A DNA stretch of 64,000 nucleotides from positions 1 through 64,000 of the forward strand of contig NZ_FMUS01000006.1 of NCBI RefSeq assembly GCF_900101495.1, in the 5' to 3' direction. The first letter of the stretch is position 1. Every line of letters starts with the position of its first letter. The position numbers were made by a program, and so were the translations under genes. Positions 25,429 to 34,900 of the stretch are shown here, one piece after another. This DNA is from Alkaliphilus peptidifermentans DSM 18978. Its GTDB lineage: Bacteria > Bacillota > Clostridia > Peptostreptococcales > Natronincolaceae. The notes beneath the pieces are model-generated. The model was not told the origin of the DNA, did no database searches, and saw only the letters and a program-made list of their open reading frames with translations.

Positions 25429-26376
25429 ATGAAAGAATTATTACAGTTGGGTTTAGTATATACACTTAATTGCAATGCAAGCTGTGGAAGCTGTTGCTTT
25501 GAATGCCACCCTAATGTTGAATCAAAAATGAAGTTAGAAGATGCTTTTGACTTCATACGTCAAGCAGCAGAAAGCTTAGCTTTTAATAAGGTTGGTATCT
25601 CAGGAGGAGAGGCTTTACTCTATGAAGATGAAGTTTTCGAAATCATAAAATATGCTAGGAGTTATGGTTTTGAAACTGCTCTTACCACCAATGGATTTTG
25701 GGGAAAAACAGTTCAGCATGCTTTGCTGAAATTAAAGCTACTAAAAGAAAAGGGCCTGACAGATCTAATAGTCAGTACAGATGAATTTCACCAGCCATTT
25801 GTTTCATATGACTACATTGAGAATATATTTATTGCCAATGAGATAGTTCAAATTCCATTAAAGGTATATGATGTGGTGATTAAAGGCACGCCTATTCATC
25901 CACTTCGGAAGAAGTATGATCATTATACTTGGCATAGAGGCTCCTGTGAACCAATGGGAAGAGGGAAACAGACTATTCACGCAGACGATTATATCTATGG
26001 TGATTTTAGCGGCAGATGTACTAATGCTAATAAATTGACCATTATGCCTGATGGTTCCAGTTATCCCTGCTGTAGCCCAGGAATACAGCTAAGAGGGATG
26101 CAACTTGGTTCAGTATTTGACTTATCTGTGGATCAACTGTTAAAGGTTAAGGATAATTCAACATTTCTAGATATCATGATATGGAGAGGACCAAAGTGGT
26201 TGAAGGAGGCGGGAGAAGCCATGGGTTGTCTCCTACAGAATAAGCAGAATAAATATGTTTCAATTTGTCATTTATGCCATGAAATAGCTGGCGATGTAGC
26301 CTTTCTTGAGAGAATGGAGCCCTATATGAAGGATTTCCTTGTTGATATTAATTATTCAAAGTATCTAAAATTATAG
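25429..26376 (+). CDS. Second radical SAM enzyme of the RiPP cluster
   Basis: 315 residues. The start is ATG 25429, 7 bases after AGAGGTG; an upstream in-frame extension runs through the hairpin and is rejected. The cluster motif is CNASCGSC (Cys 15, 19 and 22), very near the N-terminus, with extra Cys 23 and 26. GISGGEALLY is the SAM-contact glycine motif. The C-terminal part has SYPCCSPG and ICHLC, so an auxiliary cluster is possible, though it is not a full SPASM domain. No N-terminal leader-binding region is seen, so it may rely on the SPASM partner or act on a different step, such as epimerisation. The role is inferred from context. Confidence 0.85.
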   Translation: MKELLQLGLVYTLNCNASCGSCCFECHPNVESKMKLEDAFDFIRQAAESLAFNKVGISGGEALLYEDEVFEIIKYARSYGFETALTTNGFWGKTVQHALLKLKLLKEKGLTDLIVSTDEFHQPFVSYDYIENIFIANEIVQIPLKVYDVVIKGTPIHPLRKKYDHYTWHRGSCEPMGRGKQTIHADDYIYGDFSGRCTNANKLTIMPDGSSYPCCSPGIQLRGMQLGSVFDLSVDQLLKVKDNSTFLDIMIWRGPKWLKEAGEAMGCLLQNKQNKYVSICHLCHEIAGDVAFLERMEPYMKDFLVDINYSKYLKL

Positions 26377-26419
26377 AGTGCTTTTTTAAAGTCAGAATCA
26401 ATGATGAGGAGTATTATCC

Positions 26420-27271
26420 ATGGAAAATAATTTCTTCAGACGAGAAGCAATGTCAGAGGCAACCTCCCCTGATGAACTGGACCAAATCATAAAGGTGACA
26501 AACCGAAGGAGCAATCTGCTGGTTTTAGGATTGTCAGTTTTTGTTATAGCTAGTTTGTTATGGGGTTTTTATGGATCAGTGCCTGTTACGATAAAAGGGA
26601 GCGGGATTATAATGCCAGGTGGGGGGGTGCATTATGTAATTTCTCAACATCAAGGTGTTGTCAGATCAATTTTAGTTGAATCAGGACATTATATCAGAAT
26701 GGGCGAGCCAATTGGGAATATAGAAATAACCGATGAGGATGGAAATTCAAGGATGGTTCAAATCAAAGCGTCAATTAACGGTCGTGTATCTGAAGTGAGA
26801 TCATTGCCAGGTGATTTTGTTTATAGTGATGAGAGGATTATTAGTGTAGTTGCTGCTTCTGAGGATCAAGATACACTTGAAGCAATCCTTTTCGTGCCGA
26901 TTGAACAGGGAAAAAGTCTTGAACCTGGATTAGCTGTTCATATTCAACCTACCAATGTAAACAAAGAGGAATATGGTTTCATTAAAGGGGTAGTAAAGCA
27001 GGTTTCCAGCTATCCTGTTAGTAGGCAGAGGATGCTTGCTCTATTGGGTACTGAAGCACTTGTTTCTCGTTTTTCAGACGGTAAAGTTGTGCTGGAGGTT
27101 GAGGTTGAGCTGATTTTAAGCGATTTAACCGTCAGCGGCTATCAATGGTCTACGCCTAATGGTCCACCCTTTAATATATATGAGGGAACCTTATGTAATG
27201 CAGATTTTATAATTGAAACTAAAAAACCTATTCATTTAGTTATCCCACGTTTATGTTTAATTTCCCAGTAG
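26420..27271 (+). CDS. NHLP system HlyD-like secretion protein
   Basis: 283 residues. A short cytoplasmic start, one membrane helix (about residues 30-52) and a periplasm-side/extracytoplasmic part follow. The part begins VPVTIKGSGIIMPGGGVHYV and has the lipoyl/barrel-sandwich pattern (HQGVVRSILVESGHYIRMGE). This matches the HlyD-family adaptor that accompanies NHLP/Nif11 peptide exporters; it bridges the ABC transporter to the outside. It lies between the second radical SAM gene (43 bp upstream) and the C39 transporter. It is shorter than Gram-negative HlyD because no TolC partner is needed. Confidence 0.85.
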   Translation: MENNFFRREAMSEATSPDELDQIIKVTNRRSNLLVLGLSVFVIASLLWGFYGSVPVTIKGSGIIMPGGGVHYVISQHQGVVRSILVESGHYIRMGEPIGNIEITDEDGNSRMVQIKASINGRVSEVRSLPGDFVYSDERIISVVAASEDQDTLEAILFVPIEQGKSLEPGLAVHIQPTNVNKEEYGFIKGVVKQVSSYPVSRQRMLALLGTEALVSRFSDGKVVLEVEVELILSDLTVSGYQWSTPNGPPFNIYEGTLCNADFIIETKKPIHLVIPRLCLISQ

Positions 27272-27289
27272 TGATTGGAGGTGAGCATA

Positions 27290-29440
27290 GTGCCAAAGAA
27301 AATCAGACATGTACCAACAGTGCTTCAAATGGAAGTTGTAGAATGTGGTGCAGCGTCATTGACAATGGTTCTTGGCTATTTTAAGAAATATGTTACCTTG
27401 GAAGAGGTTCGAGAAAAATGCGGTGTGACTCGGGATGGGAGCAAAGCCAGCAACCTTTTAAAGGCAGCACGAGCTTATGGACTTAATGCCCAAGGATATC
27501 GAAAAGATGCATCGTCGGTGCTTGATTTGGAAATGCCATTAATCATTCATTGGAATATGAATCACTTTCTAATTTTGGAGGGGTATAAAAACGGTAAATA
27601 CTTCCTTAATGATCCTGCTGGTGGAAGGCGTACCATTGACAGGGAGACATTTAACAAATCCTTTACTGGTATAGCAATTGCTTTTGAAAAGACATCCAGC
27701 TTCCAGCCATCGGGAAAGAAAAGAATGACCTTTGATGCATTCAGTAGTCAAATGAAAAAATACAAGCTTGAGATAGCCTATATCAGCTTTACAGGATTTA
27801 TGATGATTCTCCCCACGCTATTCATTGCCTGGTTCGCTAAGGTGTTCCTAGATGAAATATGGATGAATGGGCGTATACAATGGATTTCTACGCTACTGTG
27901 GGGATTATTGCTGTTATCAGTATTAAAGGGGTTGACTACCTATACTTGTCGAATTCTTAACTACAGGTTACTGGAAAAGATTAGACTTAGTGAAACAAGT
28001 CGTCTGCTTTGGAAGACGATCCATTTACCGGTAAACTTCTTTATGCAGCGTTATGCTGGAGATGTAAGTGTAAGGGTTAAGAATGTAGACAATGTAGCGG
28101 CTTTTATAGCGATCGACTTAGTAAATGCATTTGCTGCCTTACTGGCTATGGTGGTGTTTGTTCTTGTTCTATTTACCTATAACCAGTTTCTTACCATTAT
28201 GATTTTAGCCTTATTTGCTATTAATATGCTTATCTTGGTGGTTAATGCACATATTCAGGAAAGAGTAAACAATCGATTAAGCTTATCCAGTATGAAGCTG
28301 ATGGGGGCCTCCATATCAGATATCCAATTGATTGAAACCATAAAGACAACCAGCTCTGAACAGGTATTTTTTGAAAAGTGGGCAGGATATCAAGCCAAGC
28401 TAATCAATGAGAAACAAGAAGCAAGTGCAGGAATTCAAGGATTAATGAGCTTGCCATCTTTGATTTCCATGACTGCAGCTGTTGCTGTGCTATATGTTGG
28501 AGGATATTTGATCATTCAAGGCAGTCTCACAGTAGGGACCCTGGTAGCTTTTCAGAGCATCATGACCAGCTTTTTCGCATCAGGAGCTATTCTGAATCAA
28601 ACAGGAATCAAACTCCCTAAAATAATGGCAGATATTAAGCGAATTGAAGATATTCATAGCTATCCATATAATCAGGATAAGAAATATGATGTTAATGAAG
28701 GAGATAGTAAATTAGTTACATTGGAGGGGCAGCTAAAGGTAGAAAATCTAACATTTGGCTTTAGCCCATATGAAGAACCTTTAATACAGGGTTTTTCCCT
28801 TGAACTAAAGCCTGGGCAAAGAGTGGCTTTAGTAGGAGGTTCAGGAAGTGGAAAATCAACAATAGCCAAGCTTATTGCGGGGATTTACAAACCATGGTCA
28901 GGAGAAATATACCTTGACAACAAGCCTGTGGGAGCTTTGAGTAAAGGTGTTGTTAACAAGGCAATTGCAATGGTAGACCAAGAGGTTGTTTTGTTTGCAG
29001 GAACCATCAGCGAAAACATTTCTTTATGGCAGCAGGATATAGATGAGGTTGAGCTTGTAAAAGCAGCCCGTAACGCATGTATCCATAGGGACATTGTAAC
29101 AAGACCAGGTGCTTATCAGTATCAGATGCTGGAAGAGGGTCAAGACTTCAGTGGAGGACAAAGGCAGCGGATTGAAATAGCTAGAGCCTTTTTACATGAT
29201 CCCTGCGTAATGATTCTTGACGAGGCAACAAGTGCCCTTGATCCAGCAACAGAGCTGGAGGTTGATGAAAATTTGCGAAAACAGGGATATACATGTATTA
29301 TTGTTGCACATCGTCTCAGTACAATAAGGGACTGTGACGAAATTATCGTACTTGAGAAGGGTAAAATCCTTCAAAGAGGCAAGCATGACAGCCTATTGGC
29401 ACAGGAAGGGCTTTATGCCGATTTGATTAAAACCATGTAG
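27290..29440 (+). CDS. NHLP-family ABC transporter with C39 leader peptidase
   Basis: 716 residues from GTG 27290, which has GGAGGTGA 5 bases upstream; a TTG at 27275 overlaps that site. Residues 1-135 form a C39 peptidase with Cys 19 in EVVECGAAS, the His in WNMNHFLILEG and the Asp in LNDPAGG, a complete triad that cuts after double glycine. Residues about 165-440 hold six membrane helices. The ATPase has Walker A VGGSGSGKST, signature FSGGQRQR and Walker B VMILDEATSALD. It should remove the Nif11 leader of the 25133 precursor after AGG and export the core. It overlaps the system's promoterless operon with 18-bp spacing. Confidence 0.92.
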   Translation: MPKKIRHVPTVLQMEVVECGAASLTMVLGYFKKYVTLEEVREKCGVTRDGSKASNLLKAARAYGLNAQGYRKDASSVLDLEMPLIIHWNMNHFLILEGYKNGKYFLNDPAGGRRTIDRETFNKSFTGIAIAFEKTSSFQPSGKKRMTFDAFSSQMKKYKLEIAYISFTGFMMILPTLFIAWFAKVFLDEIWMNGRIQWISTLLWGLLLLSVLKGLTTYTCRILNYRLLEKIRLSETSRLLWKTIHLPVNFFMQRYAGDVSVRVKNVDNVAAFIAIDLVNAFAALLAMVVFVLVLFTYNQFLTIMILALFAINMLILVVNAHIQERVNNRLSLSSMKLMGASISDIQLIETIKTTSSEQVFFEKWAGYQAKLINEKQEASAGIQGLMSLPSLISMTAAVAVLYVGGYLIIQGSLTVGTLVAFQSIMTSFFASGAILNQTGIKLPKIMADIKRIEDIHSYPYNQDKKYDVNEGDSKLVTLEGQLKVENLTFGFSPYEEPLIQGFSLELKPGQRVALVGGSGSGKSTIAKLIAGIYKPWSGEIYLDNKPVGALSKGVVNKAIAMVDQEVVLFAGTISENISLWQQDIDEVELVKAARNACIHRDIVTRPGAYQYQMLEEGQDFSGGQRQRIEIARAFLHDPCVMILDEATSALDPATELEVDENLRKQGYTCIIVAHRLSTIRDCDEIIVLEKGKILQRGKHDSLLAQEGLYADLIKTM

Positions 29441-29448
29441 GAGGCCAT

Positions 29449-32058
29449 ATGAAAAGATATTTAGATCACAGCAAGCCCATAGTGATGGAAGAAAATATGT
29501 CCTACCATGTTGTTTCAGGGGTCATTAATCTTTTCCTGGTTAAGGATTCTGAGAAATCTGCAATAGAACATAGGCGGCACTTTTTGATCAGTGTTGAAGA
29601 AGGGACAACGATTATTGGTGGAATTGCAAAGCTGGAGCATGGCAATTACCATTTTGTGGCTATTGGAAGTGGTAATGCAGAAATTCAATCCTTTCCTATC
29701 GAAGAAACAGAAGCAAGCAGAGAAAGCATTATAAAGTGGTTAATGTATATAAGTGATCATGCTGATCGGGAACTACTTAATGCTTTATCTGAATTGCCCT
29801 GTAGTGAATTGTTAACCCTAGTACGGACGTATACCTTGAACTATGTTAATGTAAAAGCGGAAGAACTTAAATCAGAACAAATTCTTCATGACGAAAAATA
29901 TTATGAAAAGAGACAAAATGAAGCTGATCTAATTAATAAAGCAGTTCAGCTGCTAACAGAAGACGAAATAGAGACAATAACTCACCATAAAGCCAGTGTC
30001 TTTCTGAAAACATGTCAAGTAGTTGCAATTGCTTTAAATATGAAGATCACCGAACCTAAACCTTTTTATGAACATCAGCAGCAGCCATATACTTTGATGA
30101 AAACATATTTTCAAAAGACAAACATAAGATATAGGAGGATTACCTTAAGTGGTTTGTGGTGGAAGCATGTTGATGGTACCATGGTTGCATTCAATTCAAA
30201 CATGCAGCCAGTTCCACTGTTACCAACAACTAAAGGCCGCTATGAGATAATAGATGTGGAAATGGGAACATCTACGCTGGTGAATGAGGAATCGGCAACT
30301 GGAATATTGAAGGAAGCATTCATGATATATCGCCCTCTACCAGATAAAGAAATTCATGGAAGGGAATTGTTAAGCTTCGGCTTTCATAGGATTGCCAAAA
30401 GAGATTACATGTTATTTTTTATCAGTGTAATCAGTATTGGGTTTTTGGGGATGGCGGTTCCACTACTGACAGGCTTGACAGTGGATTGGATCATTCCACA
30501 AGGCGATTTAAGCCTACTTTTACAAATGGGAATAATGCTGGCTGTAGTAGCCATTACAACCTTTCTATTTAACCTGTCTCGTGGATTTATCCTGCTTCGG
30601 GTTGAAGGGCAATTTGATGTGGATTTACAAACAGCTGTCTGGGATCGGTTGCTTCATTTACCACTAAATTTCTTTAAACAGTTTACTTCAGCTGAGTTGG
30701 CCGCCAGAGCACTTGGAATTACCATGATACGGGATATCGTATCGGGACCAGTAATGTCAATGCTACTGACTGGAATATATTCTCTGTTCAGTTGGTTGGT
30801 TCTCTTTTATTATCATATTCCCTTGGCCATTGTAGCAAGCCTGATGATGATTATTTCTATTATAGGCAACTATTTTCTTTCCAAAAGAGTATTAGCTTAT
30901 GAGTATAAAATTAATCAACTAACGAACAAGATAGCTGGGTTGACATTTCAGCTTATTAAAGGTGCCATAAAAATACAGCAATCAGGAGCAATAGAAAGGG
31001 CCTATTACAAATGGGCTACAGATCAGGCAGAAAAGCATAAGACTATACAGAGCAAGGGAATTATTACCTCTAGAATGGAAGCTTTTAACGGGCTACACCT
31101 ACCTATTTCTATAGGTATTATCTATTATTTGATTACGATGCAACCATATTTTTATCTTCCTGCGGGACATTTTATAGGCTTTAATGCTGCCTATATGATA
31201 TTTGCTTCTGCAGTTTTGAATATTTATAGCTCTGTTCATCTACTATTTCAGGTGGTACCTCTATATGACAGGGGTAAAATCATCCTAGAAACAAAACCTG
31301 AGTGTAAAGGGGATAAGATAATATTAGAGGAGCCTCTAGGAAAAATTAGTGTCGATAATATTCACTTCCAATATGATCCTAAAGGTCAGGCTATTCTTAA
31401 GGATGTTTCACTGGAGATTAAACCTGGGGAGTACGTAGGTATTGTGGGAACTTCGGGCAGTGGCAAATCCACATTAATGCGCCTACTGTTGGGCTTTGAA
31501 ATATCAAATAGGGGCAAGATAACCTATGATGATAAAGATATAAATAGTCTGGACTTGAGTGAGCTACGTAAACGAATAGGGGTAGTATTGCAAAACGGTA
31601 AGTTGATGACAGATAGCATCTATCATAACATTGTCGGAACACATTTACACCTTACTATGGAGGATGCTTGGGAGGCAGCTAAGGTTGCAGGGATCGATGA
31701 AGATATCAAAGGGATGCCTATGGGCATGCATACTATTGTGATGGAAGGAGCAGGAACTATATCTGGAGGCCAGAAACAGCGGATTTTGATAGCTAGAGCA
31801 GTGGTTAACAAGCCTAAGATATTGTTTTTTGACGAAGCCACCAGTGCATTGGATAATATTACACAGGCGAAAATTAAGAAAAGCCTAGATCAGTTTTCTG
31901 CTACTCGGATTATCATTGCACATAGGTTGAGTACTGTAAAAAATTGTGATCGAATCATAGTTTTGGATAATGGTGAAATAAAGGAAACGGGTAACTATGA
32001 AGAACTGATAAATAGAAAAGGCGTATTTTACCAAATAGCAGAAAGACAACTGGCGTGA
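29449..32058 (+). CDS. NHLP-family second ABC transporter (permease/ATPase)
   Basis: 869 residues. The first 300 residues form an N-terminal domain with a cyclic-nucleotide-binding-like beta region near the start (LISVEEGTTIIGG) and no C39 catalytic Cys. The helices lie at about 315-590. The ATPase carries Walker A VGTSGSGKST, signature ISGGQKQR and Walker B ILFFDEATSALD. NHLP loci normally carry this paired transporter beside the C39 one, and the two may form a heterodimer. It begins 8 bp after the first transporter stop, and a terminator-like hairpin follows, so it ends the cluster. Confidence 0.9.
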   Translation: MKRYLDHSKPIVMEENMSYHVVSGVINLFLVKDSEKSAIEHRRHFLISVEEGTTIIGGIAKLEHGNYHFVAIGSGNAEIQSFPIEETEASRESIIKWLMYISDHADRELLNALSELPCSELLTLVRTYTLNYVNVKAEELKSEQILHDEKYYEKRQNEADLINKAVQLLTEDEIETITHHKASVFLKTCQVVAIALNMKITEPKPFYEHQQQPYTLMKTYFQKTNIRYRRITLSGLWWKHVDGTMVAFNSNMQPVPLLPTTKGRYEIIDVEMGTSTLVNEESATGILKEAFMIYRPLPDKEIHGRELLSFGFHRIAKRDYMLFFISVISIGFLGMAVPLLTGLTVDWIIPQGDLSLLLQMGIMLAVVAITTFLFNLSRGFILLRVEGQFDVDLQTAVWDRLLHLPLNFFKQFTSAELAARALGITMIRDIVSGPVMSMLLTGIYSLFSWLVLFYYHIPLAIVASLMMIISIIGNYFLSKRVLAYEYKINQLTNKIAGLTFQLIKGAIKIQQSGAIERAYYKWATDQAEKHKTIQSKGIITSRMEAFNGLHLPISIGIIYYLITMQPYFYLPAGHFIGFNAAYMIFASAVLNIYSSVHLLFQVVPLYDRGKIILETKPECKGDKIILEEPLGKISVDNIHFQYDPKGQAILKDVSLEIKPGEYVGIVGTSGSGKSTLMRLLLGFEISNRGKITYDDKDINSLDLSELRKRIGVVLQNGKLMTDSIYHNIVGTHLHLTMEDAWEAAKVAGIDEDIKGMPMGMHTIVMEGAGTISGGQKQRILIARAVVNKPKILFFDEATSALDNITQAKIKKSLDQFSATRIIIAHRLSTVKNCDRIIVLDNGEIKETGNYEELINRKGVFYQIAERQLA

Positions 32059-32112
32059 AGTTCACCCATCACCCTCGGTATGCAAAATAATTCATATTAT
32101 GGAAAAAGCAGA

Positions 32113-32147
32113 CGTGCTATAAATGTTGTGGTGACATATATAGCACG
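32113..32147 (+). terminator. Terminator-like hairpin at the end of the RiPP operon
   Basis: CGTGCTATAAATGT pairs with ACATATATAGCACG (one mismatch), then TTT. The stem is nearly that of 11413-11447. A smaller stem (CCTCA/TGAGG) follows at about 32165-32182. Confidence 0.65.
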
Positions 32148-32324
32148 TTTAACGTTTAAGATTCCTCATCATTTGTTGAGGAACTTGTTGGGTGTTTATG
32201 TGTATAATGAAAAAGGGTAGTAGGAGGTAAAATAAGCTAGTATTATTTTATATATGATCCTACACATAATATATATAGTTAGAGATATTCTGGAGGAGTT
32301 GCTTAAGTAAAAGGGGGAAAATAC

Positions 32325-32969
32325 ATGAGTATAACCGAAAGGGTAAGTGAACTTGAAGAACAATTTAAAATAAATAACTATTATGGAGACAAAAGTAGAG
32401 GAATCTATAATTATAAGAGAGGTTCTATACCTATAATGGTATCTGCTCCCCATAGTGTTAAGCAAATTAGGAATAATAATGTAAAGGCAGCAGATGTGGG
32501 AACAGGGGGTATAGCTATTGTACTTCACGAGTTAACAGACTGTCATGTAATATATAGAACCTTTACAGCTAATGGAGACGCCAATAGAGACCTTAATTGT
32601 AATTATAAAAGAGAGCTTGTTAAGAAGTTAGCAAAGAACAATATAAAATATTTGATTGACTTACACGGAATGAGAAGGGATAGACCCCACGATATAGATG
32701 TAGGTACTTTAAATGGATTAACTACTGATTGGATAACAGATAATTTAATAATAGATAAATTTACTACCCACGGAATTAAAGATGTTAGGTTTAACTATCT
32801 ATTCGATGGAACTCCAAGGGGCACGGTAACAAGAACAGTATATCAGCAGCTAGGTATAATCTGCTTTCAGTTAGAATTAAACGAAAGATATAGGAATCCA
32901 GAGGAAGAAGAGAATATGATAGCCATAATAAATAGTTTAAAATATTTAATTTTATACCTTCTTTTTTAG
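32325..32969 (+). CDS. N-formylglutamate amidohydrolase-like protein
   Basis: 214 residues, short for the family. IPIMVSAPHSV (about 38-48) and YLIDLHGMRRD (about 110-120) are the usual metal-binding blocks, and FQLELNERYR near 185 is the C-terminal motif. These suggest a zinc carboxypeptidase-like fold acting on N-acyl-amino acids or related substrates. There is no histidine-degradation operon nearby, so the physiological substrate is open. The ribosome site is AAGGGGG. Flanking intergenic DNA shows no other genes. Confidence 0.8.
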   Translation: MSITERVSELEEQFKINNYYGDKSRGIYNYKRGSIPIMVSAPHSVKQIRNNNVKAADVGTGGIAIVLHELTDCHVIYRTFTANGDANRDLNCNYKRELVKKLAKNNIKYLIDLHGMRRDRPHDIDVGTLNGLTTDWITDNLIIDKFTTHGIKDVRFNYLFDGTPRGTVTRTVYQQLGIICFQLELNERYRNPEEEENMIAIINSLKYLILYLLF

Positions 32970-33167
32970 AGTGTTCCTTTCTTGTTTAAGTTGTGAGGAG
33001 ATGAGGGTAAGGCAACATTTGAGCTTGGGTTACTCTAACATATGGAGTAGATTTAGTCATATAACTTGTCCTTTCTAGACAATAGAGTGAATGAATTATA
33101 TAATTACTTTATGGTATAGTATCATTATATATTGCTTTAAATATATATGAGTGGGGGATGGATAAGG

Positions 33168-33938
33168 ATGAAAATGCAATTGGAAAACTATGTTAAAGAG
33201 TATGTAAAGGATTATCCTGATAAAAAAGGTACAAAAACCAGATGGGAAGAACCTTTGATTGCCTTCGCTAATGCATCGGATGAAAAGTTTAAAAAGCTAA
33301 AGGAGGTTGTTACTCCGAAGCATGGTCTTCCTCAAGACTTTTTATTAGATGCCAAAACAGTTATAGCTTATTTCTTACCCTTTGAAAATAACGTGATTGA
33401 GAGTAACATAGCAGGTAAAGAAAGCTCAGAGACATGGGGAATAGCTTATATAGAAACCAATCAACTTATTCATGATTTAAATTCATACATATACGCAACA
33501 CTGAAAGAATTAGGATATGAATCAACCATTATTCCTGCAACCCATAACTTTGATGAAGAGAAGCTCGTAAGTCAATGGTCCCATAGACATATAGCCTATA
33601 TAGCGGGTTTGGGAAAGTTCGGTTTGAATAATATGCTTATTACTGAGAAGGGCTCCTGTGGTAGGGTTGGAAGTATTGTAACTAACCTAATGATAGAAGC
33701 TACAGAATTTGTTGAGGAAGAATTTTGCCTTTATAGAGCAATGGGTTCATGTAAAAAGTGTATAACAGCCTGCGTAAATGGCTCCTTACAGGTAGACCAA
33801 TACAATAGGCATAAGTGTTATGAAATGTGTCTTTATAATGATAAAAACTTAAAAAATATAGGGGTTGCAGATGTTTGTGGAAAATGCACCGTTGGTTTGC
33901 CTTGTTCCTTAAAAAACCCTATAAAGAAGGGGCTTTAA
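33168..33938 (+). CDS. Epoxyqueuosine reductase-like iron-sulfur protein
   Basis: 256 residues from ATG 33168; the ATG at 33147 overlaps the GTGGGGG ribosome site. The central part has SHRHIAYIAGLGKFGLNNML, as in QueG-type proteins. The C-terminus is Cys-rich: MGSCKKCITAC, HKCYEMC, VCGKCTVGLPC, enough for two 4Fe-4S clusters. It is clearly shorter than QueG and lacks the C-terminal HEAT-like part, so it may be a stand-alone relative (COG1600 type) and not the tRNA-modifying enzyme. Its function remains uncertain. It is followed by a bidirectional terminator. Confidence 0.8.
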   Translation: MKMQLENYVKEYVKDYPDKKGTKTRWEEPLIAFANASDEKFKKLKEVVTPKHGLPQDFLLDAKTVIAYFLPFENNVIESNIAGKESSETWGIAYIETNQLIHDLNSYIYATLKELGYESTIIPATHNFDEEKLVSQWSHRHIAYIAGLGKFGLNNMLITEKGSCGRVGSIVTNLMIEATEFVEEEFCLYRAMGSCKKCITACVNGSLQVDQYNRHKCYEMCLYNDKNLKNIGVADVCGKCTVGLPCSLKNPIKKGL

Positions 33939-33964
33939 AGCATATTTTAGGGATTAATTAGATT

Positions 33965-34016
33965 AAAAAAAATCACAGGATACTAGGCTGAAACAGCTTA
34001 ATACCCTGTGATTATT
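33965..34016. terminator. Bidirectional terminator
   Basis: AATCACAGG pairs with CCTGTGATT, with an inner GCTG-AAA-CAGC hairpin, an A tract on the left and ATTATTATT on the right. It serves convergent genes. Confidence 0.8.
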
Positions 34017-34017
34017 A

Positions 34018-34893
34018 TTAATCCTCCGTATTCATGATCACCTTTACTATAGAATTATTGTTAATAGCAAACTGAATTAGAGCCGCATCAATGATTGTGC
34101 CTTTGTTATAGGTCTCTTTAACTATAACAATATCTTCTAAAAGCCTTTTACCGCATAAATGCCTGTATCTTTCATCAATTTCAATTGCAAACTCCTCTTG
34201 GTTGTCTTGAGGATTGTTTTCACTTTCGGTGATCTCCTCTAAAGCCGCTGTATTTTCTATAGGTTGGTCACTAAATTCTATTATAGTATCTGCTCCTTCT
34301 GTAGGGCGGTCAGTTATCACTTCTTCAGCTACAGCAGTTTCAGTATGATGGTCATTCAATTGCTGAATAGAAGCTAGGCTTGATTCAATGATTAAATTAT
34401 GATTAATTAAGTTGATATTATTGTCTTCATCAGCTGACTCATCCTTTATATCAGTGCAAACAGTACTATTTATGGTTGAGGGGGCGGGGCACTCCATGTC
34501 TTTTATGTCAATGTCTACAATTATTATATTCTCCATATGTATTATCTTATCTCTTTTAATGAATAGATTATCTACAATAATACCAGTTATATTAAAGTGA
34601 TCATCCATTTCTATAGAAGAAACTGTACCTACTTCTTTACCATTGCTAGTGTATACCTTTGTTGGAGAATCAGTATGAAGTATAATTATATCTTCAGTGA
34701 CCTTTACCATAATAGCATCTGAGTCTATGTATGCATCCTTAATGGGTATATAAACATATTTATCTGAAAACTTACAATACAAGAAGGTTACTTTATTGTT
34801 ATTGAATATCAAACCCTTTAAAGTGCCTAATGCTTTTAAACTATCCTTTGAAATAACAGGCTTTTCTGATATTTTGATTACCAAACCTCTCAC
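34018..34893 (-). CDS. PRC-barrel-like protein with acidic linker
   Basis: 291 residues. Residues about 15-135 contain two beta-rich repeats of PRC-barrel type (LKGLIFNNNKVTFLYC and GTVSSIEMDDHFNITGIIVD). A long low-complexity acidic linker (about 140-240: many E, D, T and N) follows, then a short C-terminal block RHLCGKRLLEDIVI..YNKGTIIDAALI. No catalytic motif. Its start lies 7 bp after the ParM-like gene, so both are one operon. PRC-barrel proteins act as adaptors in cell division or RNA metabolism, so a link between the filament and another structure is possible. This is inference only. Confidence 0.6.
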   Translation of the reverse strand: MRGLVIKISEKPVISKDSLKALGTLKGLIFNNNKVTFLYCKFSDKYVYIPIKDAYIDSDAIMVKVTEDIIILHTDSPTKVYTSNGKEVGTVSSIEMDDHFNITGIIVDNLFIKRDKIIHMENIIIVDIDIKDMECPAPSTINSTVCTDIKDESADEDNNINLINHNLIIESSLASIQQLNDHHTETAVAEEVITDRPTEGADTIIEFSDQPIENTAALEEITESENNPQDNQEEFAIEIDERYRHLCGKRLLEDIVIVKETYNKGTIIDAALIQFAINNNSIVKVIMNTED

Positions 34894-34900
34894 CTACTTT

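Noticed and set aside
32196-32528. Minus-strand frame before the amidohydrolase-like gene
   Set aside because: AT-rich, low-complexity antisense of the leader and gene start.
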